From positions 25,740-89,739 of the forward strand of contig JAUCBJ010008984.1 in NCBI GenBank assembly GCA_032718475.1: DNA of 64,000 bases, in the 5' to 3' direction. This DNA is from Nemertoderma westbladi. Lineage: Eukaryota > Xenacoelomorpha > Nemertodermatida > Nemertodermatidae. Position numbers and translations under genes: made by a program. Below, one piece after another: positions 1-11,202 of the stretch. Within the stretch, counting starts at the first letter, position 1. The number at the start of each line of letters is the position of its first letter. The notes beneath the pieces were generated by a model. It searched no databases, had not been told where the DNA came from, and worked only from the letters and a program-made list of their open reading frames with translations.

Positions 1-1359
1 GCACCACAATATTTATTATCGGCGTAGCGTTACACCCAGTAATAACTCGCACCACAATATATATTATCGGCGTAGCGTTACACCCAGTAATAACTCGCAC
101 CACAATATCTATTATCGGCGTAGCGTTCCACCCAGTAATAACTCGCACCACAATATATATTATCGGCGTAGCGTTACACCCAGTAATAACTCGCACCACA
201 ATATCTATTATCAGCGTAGCGTTACACCCAGTAATAACTCGCACCACAATATATATTATCGGCATAGCGTTACACCCAGTAATAACTCGCACCACAATAT
301 CTATTATCGGCGTAGCGTTACACCCAGTAATAACTCGCACCACAATATATATTATCGGCGTAGCGTTACACCCAGTAATAACTCGCACCACAATATATAT
401 TATCAGCGTAGCGTTACACCCAGTAATAACTCGCACCACAATATCTATTATCGGCGTAGCGTTACACCCAGTAATAACTCGCACCACAATATATATTATC
501 GGTGTAGCATTACACCCAGTAATAACTCGCACCACAATATATATTATCGGTGTAGCGTTACACCCAGTAATAACTCGCACCACAATATCTATTATCGGCG
601 TAGCGTTACACCCAGTAATAACTCGCACCACAATATATATTATCGGCATAGCGTTACACCCAGTAATAACTCGCACCACAATATCTATTATCGGCGTAGC
701 GTTACACCCAGTAATAACTCGCACCACAATATATATTATCGGCGTAGCGTTACACCCAGTAATAACTCGCACCACAATATATATTATCAGCGTAGCGTTA
801 CACCCAGTAATAACTCGCACCACAATATCTATTATCGGCGTAGCGTTACACCCAGTAATAACTCGCACCACAATATCTATTATCGGCGTAGCGTTACACC
901 CAGTAATAACTCGCACCACAATATCTATTATCGGCGTAGCGTTACACCCAGTAATAACTCGCACCACAATATATATTATCAGCGTAGCGTTACACACAGT
1001 AATAACTCGCACCACAATATCTATTATCGGCGTCGCGTTACACCCAGTAATAACTCGCACCACAATATATATTATCGGCGTAGCGTTACACCCAGTAATA
1101 ACTCACACCACAATATCTATTATCGGCGTAGCGTTACACCCATTAATAACTCGCACCACAATATATATTATCGGAGTAGCGTTACACCCAGTAATAACTC
1201 GCACCACAATATCTATTATCGGCATAGCGTTACACCCAGTAATAACTCGCACCACAATATATATTATCGGTGTAGCGTTACACCCAGTAATAACTCACAC
1301 CACAATATATATTATCGGTGTAGCGTTACACCCAGTAATAACTCGCACCACAATATATA
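1..1359. repeat. 48-bp minisatellite array, left part
   Basis: This is a head-to-tail array of a 48-bp unit (core gcgtagcgttacacccagta) with about 28 copies, entering from the left edge. Units differ mostly at two CpG sites (cg to tg or ca) and at one atat/atct site. The array continues after the LTR element at 8135, so it was one locus before that insertion. Confidence 0.97.
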
Positions 1360-1732
1360 TGTTGGAGATTTATATTAGCTTTTATTAACATTCTTCCCAT
1401 AGTTTTTCTAAACATTATATTATCATGATTATTAGTTGGCAATTTACCATTATAGATAGGCTTACTTTGAAGTATTATATTTGTCACATTGTTACATTAA
1501 TTAACAGCTGATTTATCTATTGAGGTTTACTCTTTACCATTTACTCTTTTGATATTCATAGTTATTGTTGTTGTTTTTTGTTGTCGTAAAACTTTCAATA
1601 ATATTGCCAATATGTATACTTATACTGTAGGAATAGCTCTGTTTATATATTAAATATACTATAAGATTATTGTTTATTATATTCGACATCTTATACTAAA
1701 AACTCTTTATCAATCCTTCGGGAACCCCAACA
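1360..1732 (+). repeat. 5' LTR of BEL/Pao element
   Basis: 373 bp with TG...CA ends, matching 7762-8134 with one substitution. An AT-rich TATA-like stretch (tttatatatt) lies near 1642. The LTR is flanked on the left by the ATATA target duplication. Confidence 0.95.
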
Positions 1733-1734
1733 AG

Positions 1735-1752
1735 TGGAGCCTTCAGAGAGAA
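1735..1752 (+). other. Candidate primer-binding site
   Basis: A TGG triplet begins two bases after the 5' LTR, the usual position and first bases for pairing with a tRNA 3' CCA end. I cannot assign the priming tRNA by eye. The stretch from here to 2142 is leader sequence without a visible gene. Confidence 0.4.
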
Positions 1753-2142
1753 ACAGACTATCCTACGGTATTTCATTCAACGAGACAACAATGTTTCGAT
1801 GTTGATTTCTTCAAGTTGTGAACATTTACACAATAACTCGCTTTGATCAATTCACTCAAGAAGCAGCATCTGTATTGTTATCGCCTTCAGTTGAACTCAA
1901 ATTACCTCGGACATTGCGGTAAGATCGAACCAAAGTAACTATTATTGTAACAAGATTTAACTGATCATTTTCTTGTATCTTATATAAATACTGTATTTAT
2001 TTGATATCGTGTTTAATATTTTGACAGTATTGATTAATTGCACAATTTATAGTTACAATATTTGTATAGGGATTTAAATTCGTAGCCTAAAATCAAATTT
2101 TCTCAAAATCAAATTATTGGATCAACAAAATATAAATACTGT

Positions 2143-3798
2143 ATGGAGCAATTAAAGTCACAACGTGCAGGGAAACGGGGATATTTAACTAGATTAATTT
2201 CACAAACTAATACACTATTGTTAGTGACTGAGAAGGATCCTATAGAACTAGAGGTGTTGCGTGATAACATTTTTGATGTTTTAAATTGGTTAAAGGAAAA
2301 GGATGAGGATTATCAAAGTTATATTTCACCAGATACTATTGAAAAGGATGTTATAGAATGTGAAAGCCGTCAATATGAGGGAAGTCACGCAATAAAAAAG
2401 ATAGAAAAATTTCTTGAGTCCATTAAATCTACAACGGCAGTAAATATATCATCACAATCTCTTGATAGTAGTCATTATAACCCATTAGATTCATCACAAT
2501 TCCGGGCACACACAACACTATCAACCGGCACATTACCAAAATTCTCAGGTGATCTATTGCAATGGATAGAATTTCGTGATACATTTCAGAGTTCCGTTCA
2601 CAATAATCCCAAAATTTCCAGCGTTGATAAATTTGTAATTTTGTTAGGACAACTTCATGGCGCAGCCAAAGAGTCTATTGCTGGGATTCCTTTGAACGCA
2701 GCAAATTATTCGCACGTATGGGACATTTTAGAATCACGTTTTGGTAATGCAGAAGCAATTTCTTACAAACTCATGGAAATATTTTTAACTTATCAGCCAG
2801 TCTCCACAATGAACATGAAAGAAGTACAATTACTGCATGACAAATATAAGTCCACCATTAGACAATTGGAATCACTTAATGTGAACCCAACTAGCTATGA
2901 AGTCTTGCTCAAACCTGTTGTAATGAGTAAACTTCCAATAGAATTCAGGTTGATAATGCGAAAGAAACCAAACTTCAATACAATCGGCATTGAGCGGCTT
3001 CTAGAGTACATGCAGACAGAATTACAAACTAGGACACTGTGTGAGTTAGAATTGAAGACTCATGCTCAACACAAACTGGCAACCAATACTACTTACGATA
3101 ATTTTAAGCAACGGAAATCCACATCTGTTTCTTCTATGGTTCCAACAACTGCTGCACTTGTTGCTATAAAGCCCAAAATAAGTTGCATATTTTGCAATGG
3201 CAATCATTATTCTTCATCATGCAATTCAATAAGAGATGTCAAATCTAGGCGAGAAAAACTCACTAGTGAAAAATGTTGTTTCATTTGTTTATCCAAAAAC
3301 CATTTCAAACCAAATTGTCCCAAGGCAGATAAACAGTGTTTCAGTTGCAAACGCAAAGGGCATCATTCAAGCATTTGTTACACGGCAAACAATGGCAAGT
3401 CAGTCAGTAATGCTGCCATTGTCCATAGCAATTCGAGTTCGACAACTGGAATGTCGGACACAGCAATGCAGTTGAATCACAATTCGGCATCATTAAGTGC
3501 TCAACCACAATCACAAGTCTCACAAATAAATTCAAGGGCAATTGCCTACCCTAGTCAAGGTGTTGTCAATATGGTAGTTTGTGAGACAACACAAACGTCG
3601 ATAACTCGACAATCACATATGTTCAATGAACAAGAGCACGCCACTCAAACAACTGTTTCAATTTATTGGAAACAGCAACACTTAAATGTTACAATCCCAA
3701 GAATAAAAGGGAGCTTCATGTTCGTGTTCTATTTGATAAAGGGTCACATCGAAGTTATATTACAGATAAAGTCTGCAACGAACTTGATCTTGAAGTAG
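2143..3798 (+). CDS. BEL/Pao gag-like protein
   Basis: 551-residue ORF starting at an ATG about 410 bp after the 5' LTR. Residues about 130-215 (FSGDLLQWIEFRDTF and following) match the DUF1759-like gag segment of BEL/Pao elements. Three cysteine-rich knuckles lie at about 350-420 (CIFCNGNHYSSSC, CCFICLSKNHFKPNC and CFSCKRKGHHSSIC). The last 45 or so codons read out of frame over sequence that encodes protease in another frame, so the genuine gag end is upstream of the annotated stop. BEL/Pao elements usually have one gag-pol ORF; here pol is in the -1 frame. Either this copy carries an indel near 3600-3665 or the element uses a frameshift. I see no canonical slippery heptamer. Confidence 0.9.
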   Translation: MEQLKSQRAGKRGYLTRLISQTNTLLLVTEKDPIELEVLRDNIFDVLNWLKEKDEDYQSYISPDTIEKDVIECESRQYEGSHAIKKIEKFLESIKSTTAVNISSQSLDSSHYNPLDSSQFRAHTTLSTGTLPKFSGDLLQWIEFRDTFQSSVHNNPKISSVDKFVILLGQLHGAAKESIAGIPLNAANYSHVWDILESRFGNAEAISYKLMEIFLTYQPVSTMNMKEVQLLHDKYKSTIRQLESLNVNPTSYEVLLKPVVMSKLPIEFRLIMRKKPNFNTIGIERLLEYMQTELQTRTLCELELKTHAQHKLATNTTYDNFKQRKSTSVSSMVPTTAALVAIKPKISCIFCNGNHYSSSCNSIRDVKSRREKLTSEKCCFICLSKNHFKPNCPKADKQCFSCKRKGHHSSICYTANNGKSVSNAAIVHSNSSSTTGMSDTAMQLNHNSASLSAQPQSQVSQINSRAIAYPSQGVVNMVVCETTQTSITRQSHMFNEQEHATQTTVSIYWKQQHLNVTIPRIKGSFMFVFYLIKGHIEVILQIKSATNLILK

Positions 3799-5942
3799 TT
3801 GGAAAGGGTTTCATTCACGTTAGTTCATTTTTGTCAAGGATGCCGAAAAGAATTGAATGCAATTTAGTTAAGTTCAATTTAATAAAAGGGACAGCAAATA
3901 TTGTGGTAGAGGCCACAGCTGTTCCATTTATTTGCCTTCCATTTGGTCCGCAGGAGTGCCAAACACAACAATACAGTCATCTTCGCAACCTAAACCTTGC
4001 AGATGACTTTCGCAGTTCGCATAAAGAGATTGGTGTTCTTATTGGGGCAGATTTGTACAACAATCTTGTTGATGCTGGAAATGTCCGCAAGGGGCATCTA
4101 AGTGATCAGCCTGTTGCTACAAAATCTGTCTTTGGTTGGTTGTTAACAGGACCAATAGAAGAATCCGAAAATATGTCGACAGAAAATACAGCCTTAGTTG
4201 CTAGCAATGATACCTGTGATTGTACAAGAGAATTAACAAAGATTCTCAAGACATTTTGGGAATTGGAATCAGCTGGAGTTTCAACTCCTGATCATGTTCA
4301 TAACAATTTTTGTAAGGAAATCATGTTTGAAAATGGGCGATACTCAGTAAACTTGCCATGGAAAGACAATGTAGCGCCACTTCAAAATCATTACTCACTT
4401 TCACTTGGACGTCTCCAATCATTGGTTAAACGTTTCTTACGCAACCCCACACTTTATCATCGTTACAGTGAAGTTCTGAGTGACTACTGTAAACGCGGTT
4501 TTATTGAAGAAGTTAATGACCCAAGTGAATCATGTGGCATCACTCATTATATCCCTCATCATTGCGTTATAAGGGAAGATCACAACACAACAAAGCTGCG
4601 AATAGTATTTGATGGTAGTGCCAGAGACTCAAAACAAGATTTATCACTCAATGACACATTGTATACTGGCCCTTCTCTGGTATCAAATATTGTTTCGATT
4701 ATGATTCGCTTTCGCTTGTATCAGTATGTGCTGTTGGCAGATATTGAAAAAGCTTTTCTTATGGTTTCAGTAAACTCTGAACATCGTGATGCTTTAAGGT
4801 TTTTATGGATGCAGAATCCTTTAGATCAAGCCAATGATACTGTCAAGGTTTATCGGTGGTGCAGAGTTCCATTTGGATTAAACCCATCCCCTTTCTTATT
4901 ACATGGTACTGTTAGTCATCATTTATCTGAGGAAAACAAATCACCACATGTCAATGATGCTACTAGTACTGCAATCAATGTACTAGGCAATGATTTGTAT
5001 GTCGACAACTTGCAAACAGGGGCAGACACAGTCAACGAAATATTATCATTGTATTATTATACAAAGACTATGCTCTTGAGAGGTGGATTTAATCTTAGGT
5101 CCTGGGAATCAAATTCTCTCCCAGCAAAACACATTATACATGAGTGTGAACAATCGATTGATAGCGTCCACAAGCCACCTCAAGTCACAACAAATTCACT
5201 TTCCTCCCATTCGTTTACACTCAATCAAATGAACACTGACACTCGCTACATAAAGGTATTAGGCATTGAGTGGTCACCAATGCAAGATGATTTCAAATAC
5301 TCATTTAGAAATATCCTTCAGTTAATTGACACACTCCCACCTACTAAACGTAGTATACTCAAGATAACTGGCCGCATCTTTGATCCAATGGGTTTTTTTA
5401 GTCCCATTGTCACCCAGTTAAAGGTATTATTTCAAGAACTTATTGGATTCAACTGGGACAGTGTATTGTCACCAGATTTAAACAAAAGGTGGAAATCTTT
5501 CATTTATAACCTTGCATCATTAAATGATATTACCATTCCAAGGATTTACTTTCCAGATTCAAATGCATTTGTTTCTCATTTAGTAGAGTATGGAGAGTTA
5601 CATGCATTCGGGGATGCATCTAAAAAGGCATATGCAGCATGTATTTACTTGTGTCTGCGGAAACCAAATCAAACCCCCCAATCTACACTAGTGGTTGCAA
5701 AGTCTCGTGTCGCACCTTTGAAGGAACAATCTTCATCGAAGTCTTCATCTAAGCCCCCATCAATGCCCCGTCTAGAACTATTGGCTGCAGTTTTGGCAGC
5801 TCGCTTGCTAAACACAGTTCTTGATTCTTTGCTACCACTCAAACTCACGCCTAAGTTTTTTTGTTGGTCTGACTCTCAAAATGTAATTTGTTGGATTCGC
5901 AATACAACCAAGGAGTTCAAACCATTTATCGAAAATAAGTGA
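3666..5942 (+). CDS. BEL/Pao pol, protease-RT-RNase H part
   Basis: 758-codon open frame, -1 relative to gag. The first codon is TTG and is only the frame boundary, not a convincing start. The aspartic protease motif near residue 22 reads DKGS instead of the usual D-S/T-G. RT motifs follow: LADIEKAF near 355 and YVDN near 443, where the second catalytic Asp is Asn. RNase H-like segments HAFGDAS near 647 and CWSDSQNVICWI near the end are present. The frame stops at 5940-5942, right after the RNase H region. The linker that normally carries an NPADL-like motif is missing, which indicates a small internal deletion of a few tens of codons plus a frame change into the next ORF. Confidence 0.88.
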   Translation: METATLKCYNPKNKRELHVRVLFDKGSHRSYITDKVCNELDLEVVGKGFIHVSSFLSRMPKRIECNLVKFNLIKGTANIVVEATAVPFICLPFGPQECQTQQYSHLRNLNLADDFRSSHKEIGVLIGADLYNNLVDAGNVRKGHLSDQPVATKSVFGWLLTGPIEESENMSTENTALVASNDTCDCTRELTKILKTFWELESAGVSTPDHVHNNFCKEIMFENGRYSVNLPWKDNVAPLQNHYSLSLGRLQSLVKRFLRNPTLYHRYSEVLSDYCKRGFIEEVNDPSESCGITHYIPHHCVIREDHNTTKLRIVFDGSARDSKQDLSLNDTLYTGPSLVSNIVSIMIRFRLYQYVLLADIEKAFLMVSVNSEHRDALRFLWMQNPLDQANDTVKVYRWCRVPFGLNPSPFLLHGTVSHHLSEENKSPHVNDATSTAINVLGNDLYVDNLQTGADTVNEILSLYYYTKTMLLRGGFNLRSWESNSLPAKHIIHECEQSIDSVHKPPQVTTNSLSSHSFTLNQMNTDTRYIKVLGIEWSPMQDDFKYSFRNILQLIDTLPPTKRSILKITGRIFDPMGFFSPIVTQLKVLFQELIGFNWDSVLSPDLNKRWKSFIYNLASLNDITIPRIYFPDSNAFVSHLVEYGELHAFGDASKKAYAACIYLCLRKPNQTPQSTLVVAKSRVAPLKEQSSSKSSSKPPSMPRLELLAAVLAARLLNTVLDSLLPLKLTPKFFCWSDSQNVICWIRNTTKEFKPFIENK

Positions 5943-7561
5943 TGTACTTGCAGGCGTGTTCGACACCTCGGCTAAGTGCGTTCTGGAAGTCAGATATATA
6001 TATATATATTATAGAACCAACAAAACCATCAATTAATTCAGTGATAAATTCAGAGAAGTTCAACTCTTACATGAAACTACTTCGCTGTACATGCTATGTA
6101 ATTCGATTCATTAATAATTTGAAGTCAAAGATTAAAGGTAATACTAAAGAAACATATGGCCCAATAACCACATCTGAAATTCGATCTTCCGAGAAACTTT
6201 GGATTCGAGAAACGCAATCTATCGAATTTAAGACTGAACTAATCTACATGAAATCAAAAGAAGGGAAATGTCCATCTCTTCTAAATAGTCTAAAGTTATT
6301 CTTGGATAAAGATGATATTCTGCGGTATGAAACTCGTCTTCAAAATGCTCAATTGAAATATGATCAGATATTTCCTATTATTTTGCCCAAAAATTCACAC
6401 CTTAGCTCATTAATCATCAGTGATGCCCACAATCAAGTTATTCATAGTGGTGTTCAAGATACTCTAATACAACTACGGACACGTTTCTGGATACCACAGG
6501 GTAGACAACGTGTTAAGTCAATTTTGCATCGCTGCGTACCTTGTAGAAGGATACAAGGATACCCTTACAGACTACCTCAAGCTCCACCCCTTCCTCCATT
6601 TCGTGTTGATCAGTCCTATCCATTCGCCAATGTTGGAATTGACATGGCTGGTCCACTTTATGTAAAGTCAGAAGTGTCTACTGACAGTACGTTGAAGGTT
6701 TACATTTGCCTTTATACATGCCCCAGCACAAGAGCAATTCATCTGGATTTACTTAACGATCTCACAAGTGAAACATTCATAAATTCGTTGAGGCAATTCA
6801 TAGCTCGAAGAGGAGTCCCAATTCGCATCTTGTCTGACAATGGTGCCACGTTTAAAAGAGCATCGCGAGAATTAAAGAAACTCTATAAACAAATCGTGAA
6901 ATCACCTGAAGTCATAACATATTGTTGCCAAAATAGAATAACTTGGCAATTTAATGTGGCTTTAGCCCCATGGTGGGGAGGCCTGTGGGAAAGGCTTGTT
7001 CAGTCAACCAAGAAATGTCTCCGCAAAGTCATTGGACGTGCCATATTGTCATCTGATGCTCTGAGAACAATCCTCGTAGAAGTCGAAGGAGTTCTCAATT
7101 CAAGACCACTTACCTATGTCGACACTGAAGATAACGTTGACATATTAACTCCAAATCATCTTCTTTGTGGCCGTCGCCTAGGTTCATTACCTGATGAGAC
7201 TGAAGTATCTGAACAATTGAGAGCAACTCAAAACAGTCTTAGACAATCTTACAAACTACGGAAGAGTTTGATAGCTCAATTTTGGAAATCTTGGTTAGAT
7301 GACTATCTTTGTTTCATGAAAAGTCAACATTGGACTAACACTAAAGACAACAAATCCAATATCAAGATTGGAGATATTGTGATTATACATCAAGCTCATA
7401 AACCTCGTGCTTTCTGGAAGTTTGGTCGGATAGCAAAACTTATCCATGGCCGAGATGAGCGTGTCCGTGCAGCTGATGTCACAGTAGGACTAAAAAAGGT
7501 CGGAAACCATATTATACAGCGACCAATAAGTTTACTATATCCACTTGAAGTTCAATCATAA
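5939..7561 (+). CDS. BEL/Pao pol, integrase and C-terminal part
   Basis: 540-codon frame overlapping the previous ORF by 4 bases; its first codon is GTG and marks only the frame opening. The HHCC zinc region (HSGVQDTLIQ to CVPCRR) lies at about residues 165-205. The DDE integrase core shows GIDMAG, LSDNGATF and LWERLVQST as positions of the three acidic residues. A DUF5641-like C-terminal domain (FWKSWLDDYL, then the W-K-F-G-R-I segment) ends just before the polypurine tract. The domain is complete, but separated from RT/RNase H by the break near 5940, so a single pol polyprotein cannot be made from this copy without recoding. Confidence 0.88.
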   Translation: MMYLQACSTPRLSAFWKSDIYIYIIEPTKPSINSVINSEKFNSYMKLLRCTCYVIRFINNLKSKIKGNTKETYGPITTSEIRSSEKLWIRETQSIEFKTELIYMKSKEGKCPSLLNSLKLFLDKDDILRYETRLQNAQLKYDQIFPIILPKNSHLSSLIISDAHNQVIHSGVQDTLIQLRTRFWIPQGRQRVKSILHRCVPCRRIQGYPYRLPQAPPLPPFRVDQSYPFANVGIDMAGPLYVKSEVSTDSTLKVYICLYTCPSTRAIHLDLLNDLTSETFINSLRQFIARRGVPIRILSDNGATFKRASRELKKLYKQIVKSPEVITYCCQNRITWQFNVALAPWWGGLWERLVQSTKKCLRKVIGRAILSSDALRTILVEVEGVLNSRPLTYVDTEDNVDILTPNHLLCGRRLGSLPDETEVSEQLRATQNSLRQSYKLRKSLIAQFWKSWLDDYLCFMKSQHWTNTKDNKSNIKIGDIVIIHQAHKPRAFWKFGRIAKLIHGRDERVRAADVTVGLKKVGNHIIQRPISLLYPLEVQS

Positions 7562-7750
7562 AAAACAGGTGGATTAGTACTAAAAATGTTGAACTCAGAA
7601 CCAAATGCACTACCTACTTAGACATGTTTGTTATTAATATTGATTGATATATTTAATAGTTTATACAGCATAATTATAAAATACCATTACATAGTGGAAT
7701 ATAATTATTTTAGCTTATTATCAAACTCATGTATGAATATTACATATTCA

Positions 7751-7761
7751 TGGTGGGGAGA
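7751..7761 (+). other. Polypurine tract of BEL/Pao element
   Basis: The purine-rich tggtggggaga directly abuts the TG of the 3' LTR, the expected site for plus-strand priming. Confidence 0.75.
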
Positions 7762-8134
7762 TGTTGGAGATTTATATTAGCTTTTATTAACATTCTTCCC
7801 ATAGTTTTTCTAAACATTATATTATCATGATTATTAGTTGGCAATTTACCATTATACATAGGCTTACTTTGAAGTATTATATTTGTCACATTGTTACATT
7901 AATTAACAGCTGATTTATCTATTGAGGTTTACTCTTTACCATTTACTCTTTTGATATTCATAGTTATTGTTGTTGTTTTTTGTTGTCGTAAAACTTTCAA
8001 TAATATTGCCAATATGTATACTTATACTGTAGGAATAGCTCTGTTTATATATTAAATATACTATAAGATTATTGTTTATTATATTCGACATCTTATACTA
8101 AAAACTCTTTATCAATCCTTCGGGAACCCCAACA
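7762..8134 (+). repeat. 3' LTR of BEL/Pao element
   Basis: 373 bp, one substitution from the 5' LTR, followed by target duplication ATATA and the resumed 48-bp satellite. Confidence 0.95.
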
Positions 8135-10020
8135 ATATATTATCGGTGTAGCGTTACACCCAGTAATAACTCGCACCACAATATATATTATCGGTGTAGC
8201 GTTACACCCAGTAATAACTCGCACCACAATATATATTATCGGCGTAGCGTTACACCCAGTAATAACTCGCACCACAATATATATTATCGGCGTAGCGTTA
8301 CACCCAGTAATAACTCGCACCACAATATATATTATCGGCGTAGCGTTACACCCAGTAATAACTCGCACCACAATATATATTATCGGCGTAGCATTACACC
8401 CAGTAATAACTCGCACCACAATATATATTATCGGCGTAGCGTTACACCCAGTAATAACTCGCACCACAATATATATTATCGGCGTAGCGTTACACCCAGT
8501 AATAACTCGCACCACAATATATATTATCGGCGTAGCGTTACACCCAGTAATAACTCGCACCACAATATATATTATCGGTATAGCGTTACACCCAGTAATA
8601 ACTCGCACCACAATATCTATTATCGGCGTAGCGTTACACCCAGTAATAACTCGCACCACAATATATATTATCGGTGTAGCATTACACCCAGTAATAACTC
8701 GCACCACAATATCTATTATCGGCGTAGCGTTACACCCAGTAATAACTCGCACCACAATATATATTATCGGCGTAGCGTTACACCCAGTAATAACTCGCAC
8801 CACAATATATATTATCGGTGTAGCATTACACCCAGTAATAATTCGCACCGCAATATATATTATCGGCGTAGCGTTACACCCAGTAATAACTCGCACCACA
8901 ATATATATTATCGGTGTAGCATTACACCCAGTAATAACTCGCACCACAATATATATTATCGGCGTAGCGTTACACCCAGTAATAACTCGCACCACAATAT
9001 ATATTATCGGCGTAGCGTTACACCCAGTAATAACTCGCACCACAATATATATTATCGGCGTAGCGTTACACCCAGTAATAACTCGCACCACAATATATAT
9101 TATCGGTGTAGCATTACACCCAGTAATAACTCGCACCACAATATCTATTATCGGCATAGCGTTACACCCAGTAATAACTCGCACCACAATATATATTATC
9201 GGCGTAGCGTTACACCCAGTAATAACTCACACCACAATATCTATTATCGGTGTAGCGTTACACCCAGTAATAACTCGCACCACAATATATATTATCGGCG
9301 TAGCGTTACACCCAGTAATAACTCGCACCACAATATATATTATCGACGTAGCGTTACACCCAGTAATAACTCGCACCACAATATATATTATCGGCGTAGC
9401 GTTACACCCAGTAATAACTCGCACCACAATATCTATTATCGGCGTAGCGTTACACCCAGTAATAACTCGCACCACAATATATATTATCGGCGTAGCGTTA
9501 CACCCAGTAATAACTCGCACCACAATATATATTATCGGTGTAGCATTACACCTAGTAATAACTCGCACCACAATATATATTATCGGCGTAGCGTTACACC
9601 CAGTAATAACTCGCACCACAATATATATTATCGGCGTAGCGTTACACCCAGTAATAACTCGCACCACAATATATATTATCAGCGTAGCGTTACACCCAGT
9701 AATAACTCGCACCACAATATCTATTATCGGCGTAGCGTTACACCCAGTAATAACTCGCACCACAATATATATTATCGGCGTAGCGTTACACCCAGTAATA
9801 ACTCGCACCACAATATATATTATCGGTGTAGCGTTACACCCAGTAATAACTCGCACCACAATATATATTATCGGCGTAGCGTTACACCCACTAATAACTC
9901 GCACCACAATATATATTATCGGTGTAGCATTACACCCAGTAATAAAATAACTCTCACCACAATATCTAATAACGGCGTAGTGTTACACCCAGTAATATCT
10001 CGCAACACAATATCTATTAT
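8135..10020. repeat. 48-bp minisatellite array, right part
   Basis: About 39 more 48-bp units. Because 48 is a multiple of three, the minus strand stays open as a 16-residue peptide repeat (core VVRVITGCNATPIIYI) for 364 and 226 codons. The commonest differences are CpG transitions, which suggests methylation decay instead of coding selection. The last two units are degenerate. The array ends 54 bp beyond the stop codon of the minus-strand exon at 10074-10747. Confidence 0.96.
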
Positions 10021-10073
10021 TGTTGTTACCGAACCAAGTATGTTTGCTTTACTCCTTACTGGTAGTATTAATA

Positions 10074-10747
10074 CTATTGGGACTGAAGACAGCTTTCTGC
10101 TGTCTCACAATCACCCCAGTTACTGAACCCAAGAACGGTTCCTATATGTTTGTACTTCGAGGACAACTCTTCAAACGATTCCGCTTTACTGACACCGAAT
10201 ACCTCCGGATCCCCAGGAGATACTGATCTTTGTGTGTCTGTCTCCTCTGTTACTGATGCTATGTGGGCGGGCTCTGGGACTGTGTATAAGGGCTCTGGAA
10301 CCGTGTATAAGGGCTCTGGGACCGTGTATAAGGGCTCTGAGGCCGTGTATAAGGGCTCTGGGGCAGTGTTTAAGTAAACACTATAATCAGGCTGGTCTCC
10401 ATAGCAACAGACATCATAACTAGGACCCCCTATGTTACGATATCGGTACGAATATTGGGTGATATCATATGTTTCGTTGTCATTGGCAACCGGTATGTTG
10501 TAAGATCGCTGGTTTCGTTCACCACCTGGGGGTGATAACAAGGAGGTTAATTTACTGTGGAGAGTAAATTTATTGTTTCCCGTGTATTCCAAGTTGTATT
10601 GATAGGCCGGTTTGTGATTGGTTGGGTTAGCGCACACTTCTTTCCAGTCATTGGTTATATCCTCCTGTATTTGAAGACTGATTTCCCATTGGTCGTTTAA
10701 CAAATATTTCATATCGAAAAGCAACCAATTATTTAATCGTTGAATTC
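10074..10747 (-). CDS. Probable terminal exon of an unrecognised gene
   Basis: On the minus strand a 3' splice-like site (cattacag at 10755-10748) opens a 224-codon frame entered with two bases of a split codon, ending at TAG 10076-10074. There is no early ATG, so this reads as an internal-to-last exon, not a whole gene. The first 60 residues look globular (NNWLLFDMKYLLNDQWEIS). The middle carries tandem seven-residue repeats (EPLYTVP, four to five copies) next to tyrosine-rich sequence, and the tail is acidic and serine-rich. I do not recognise the family. Tyrosine spacing could suit a cytoplasmic tail, but that is inference. Upstream exons would be at higher coordinates and were not found. 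Confidence 0.5.
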
Positions 10748-11202
10748 CTGTAATGAGTTCAGAAAAGATAATTAAACAGGAAATAAATATTACATTTACC
10801 TTGACTAATACTTGAATATTAATTAATTTGGAAGAATTTACTTTTACAGTAATAAATCTATTTTATTTTACTCGAAAGCTTCATCATAAGGTTTTAAATG
10901 ATTATATATTATGCGATGACATTGTCAATTAACAGGACCCCGACATGCCCAATTTTTCTATTTCTAACCTTCTTGGTAACTAATTGTGTCGTCCAACAGT
11001 AGAGTTGGCGAGCCCAGAAATCTCATCTTCATCTGAAATCCTGCGATTGTGGTTTGATAATTAAATGATGGCAGGTCGAAACACAAATATTTGTTTAAAA
11101 GTACGTGATCTGTAAGAATAAATAGTTGATTGTTACTTCAATAATTGAGTTTGCAATAATAAATACTATCTCGAAAATCCATCTCGGCAAATTATCAATG
11201 TT

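Larger units (their letters stand above)
1360..8134 (+). mobile_element. BEL/Pao-type LTR retrotransposon, young but with broken pol
   Basis: A complete LTR-to-LTR element of 6775 bp lies inside the 48-bp array. The two 373-bp LTRs start TGTTGG and end CCAACA, and I count one difference between them (1455 G against C in the 3' copy). The flanking 5-bp duplication is ATATA (1355-1359 and 8135-8139), and removing element plus one ATATA restores an ordinary satellite unit. Internal order is gag, protease, RT, RNase H, integrase. Gag DUF1759-like and zinc-knuckle segments and the long RT/A17-type region identify BEL/Pao. Pol is out of frame with gag and is interrupted again near 5940, so this copy is probably non-autonomous despite its youth. 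Confidence 0.95.

Noticed and set aside
5930-5960. A 15-bp intron (gtgatgtacttgcag) joining the BEL pol halves
   Set aside because: It is far too short to be spliced, and the linker domain is missing as well, so a deletion is more likely.
8093-9907. 364- and 226-codon minus-strand frames in the 48-bp array
   Set aside because: They follow from a unit length divisible by three. One even runs into the 3' LTR of the BEL element. Variation is at CpG sites, including replacement changes.
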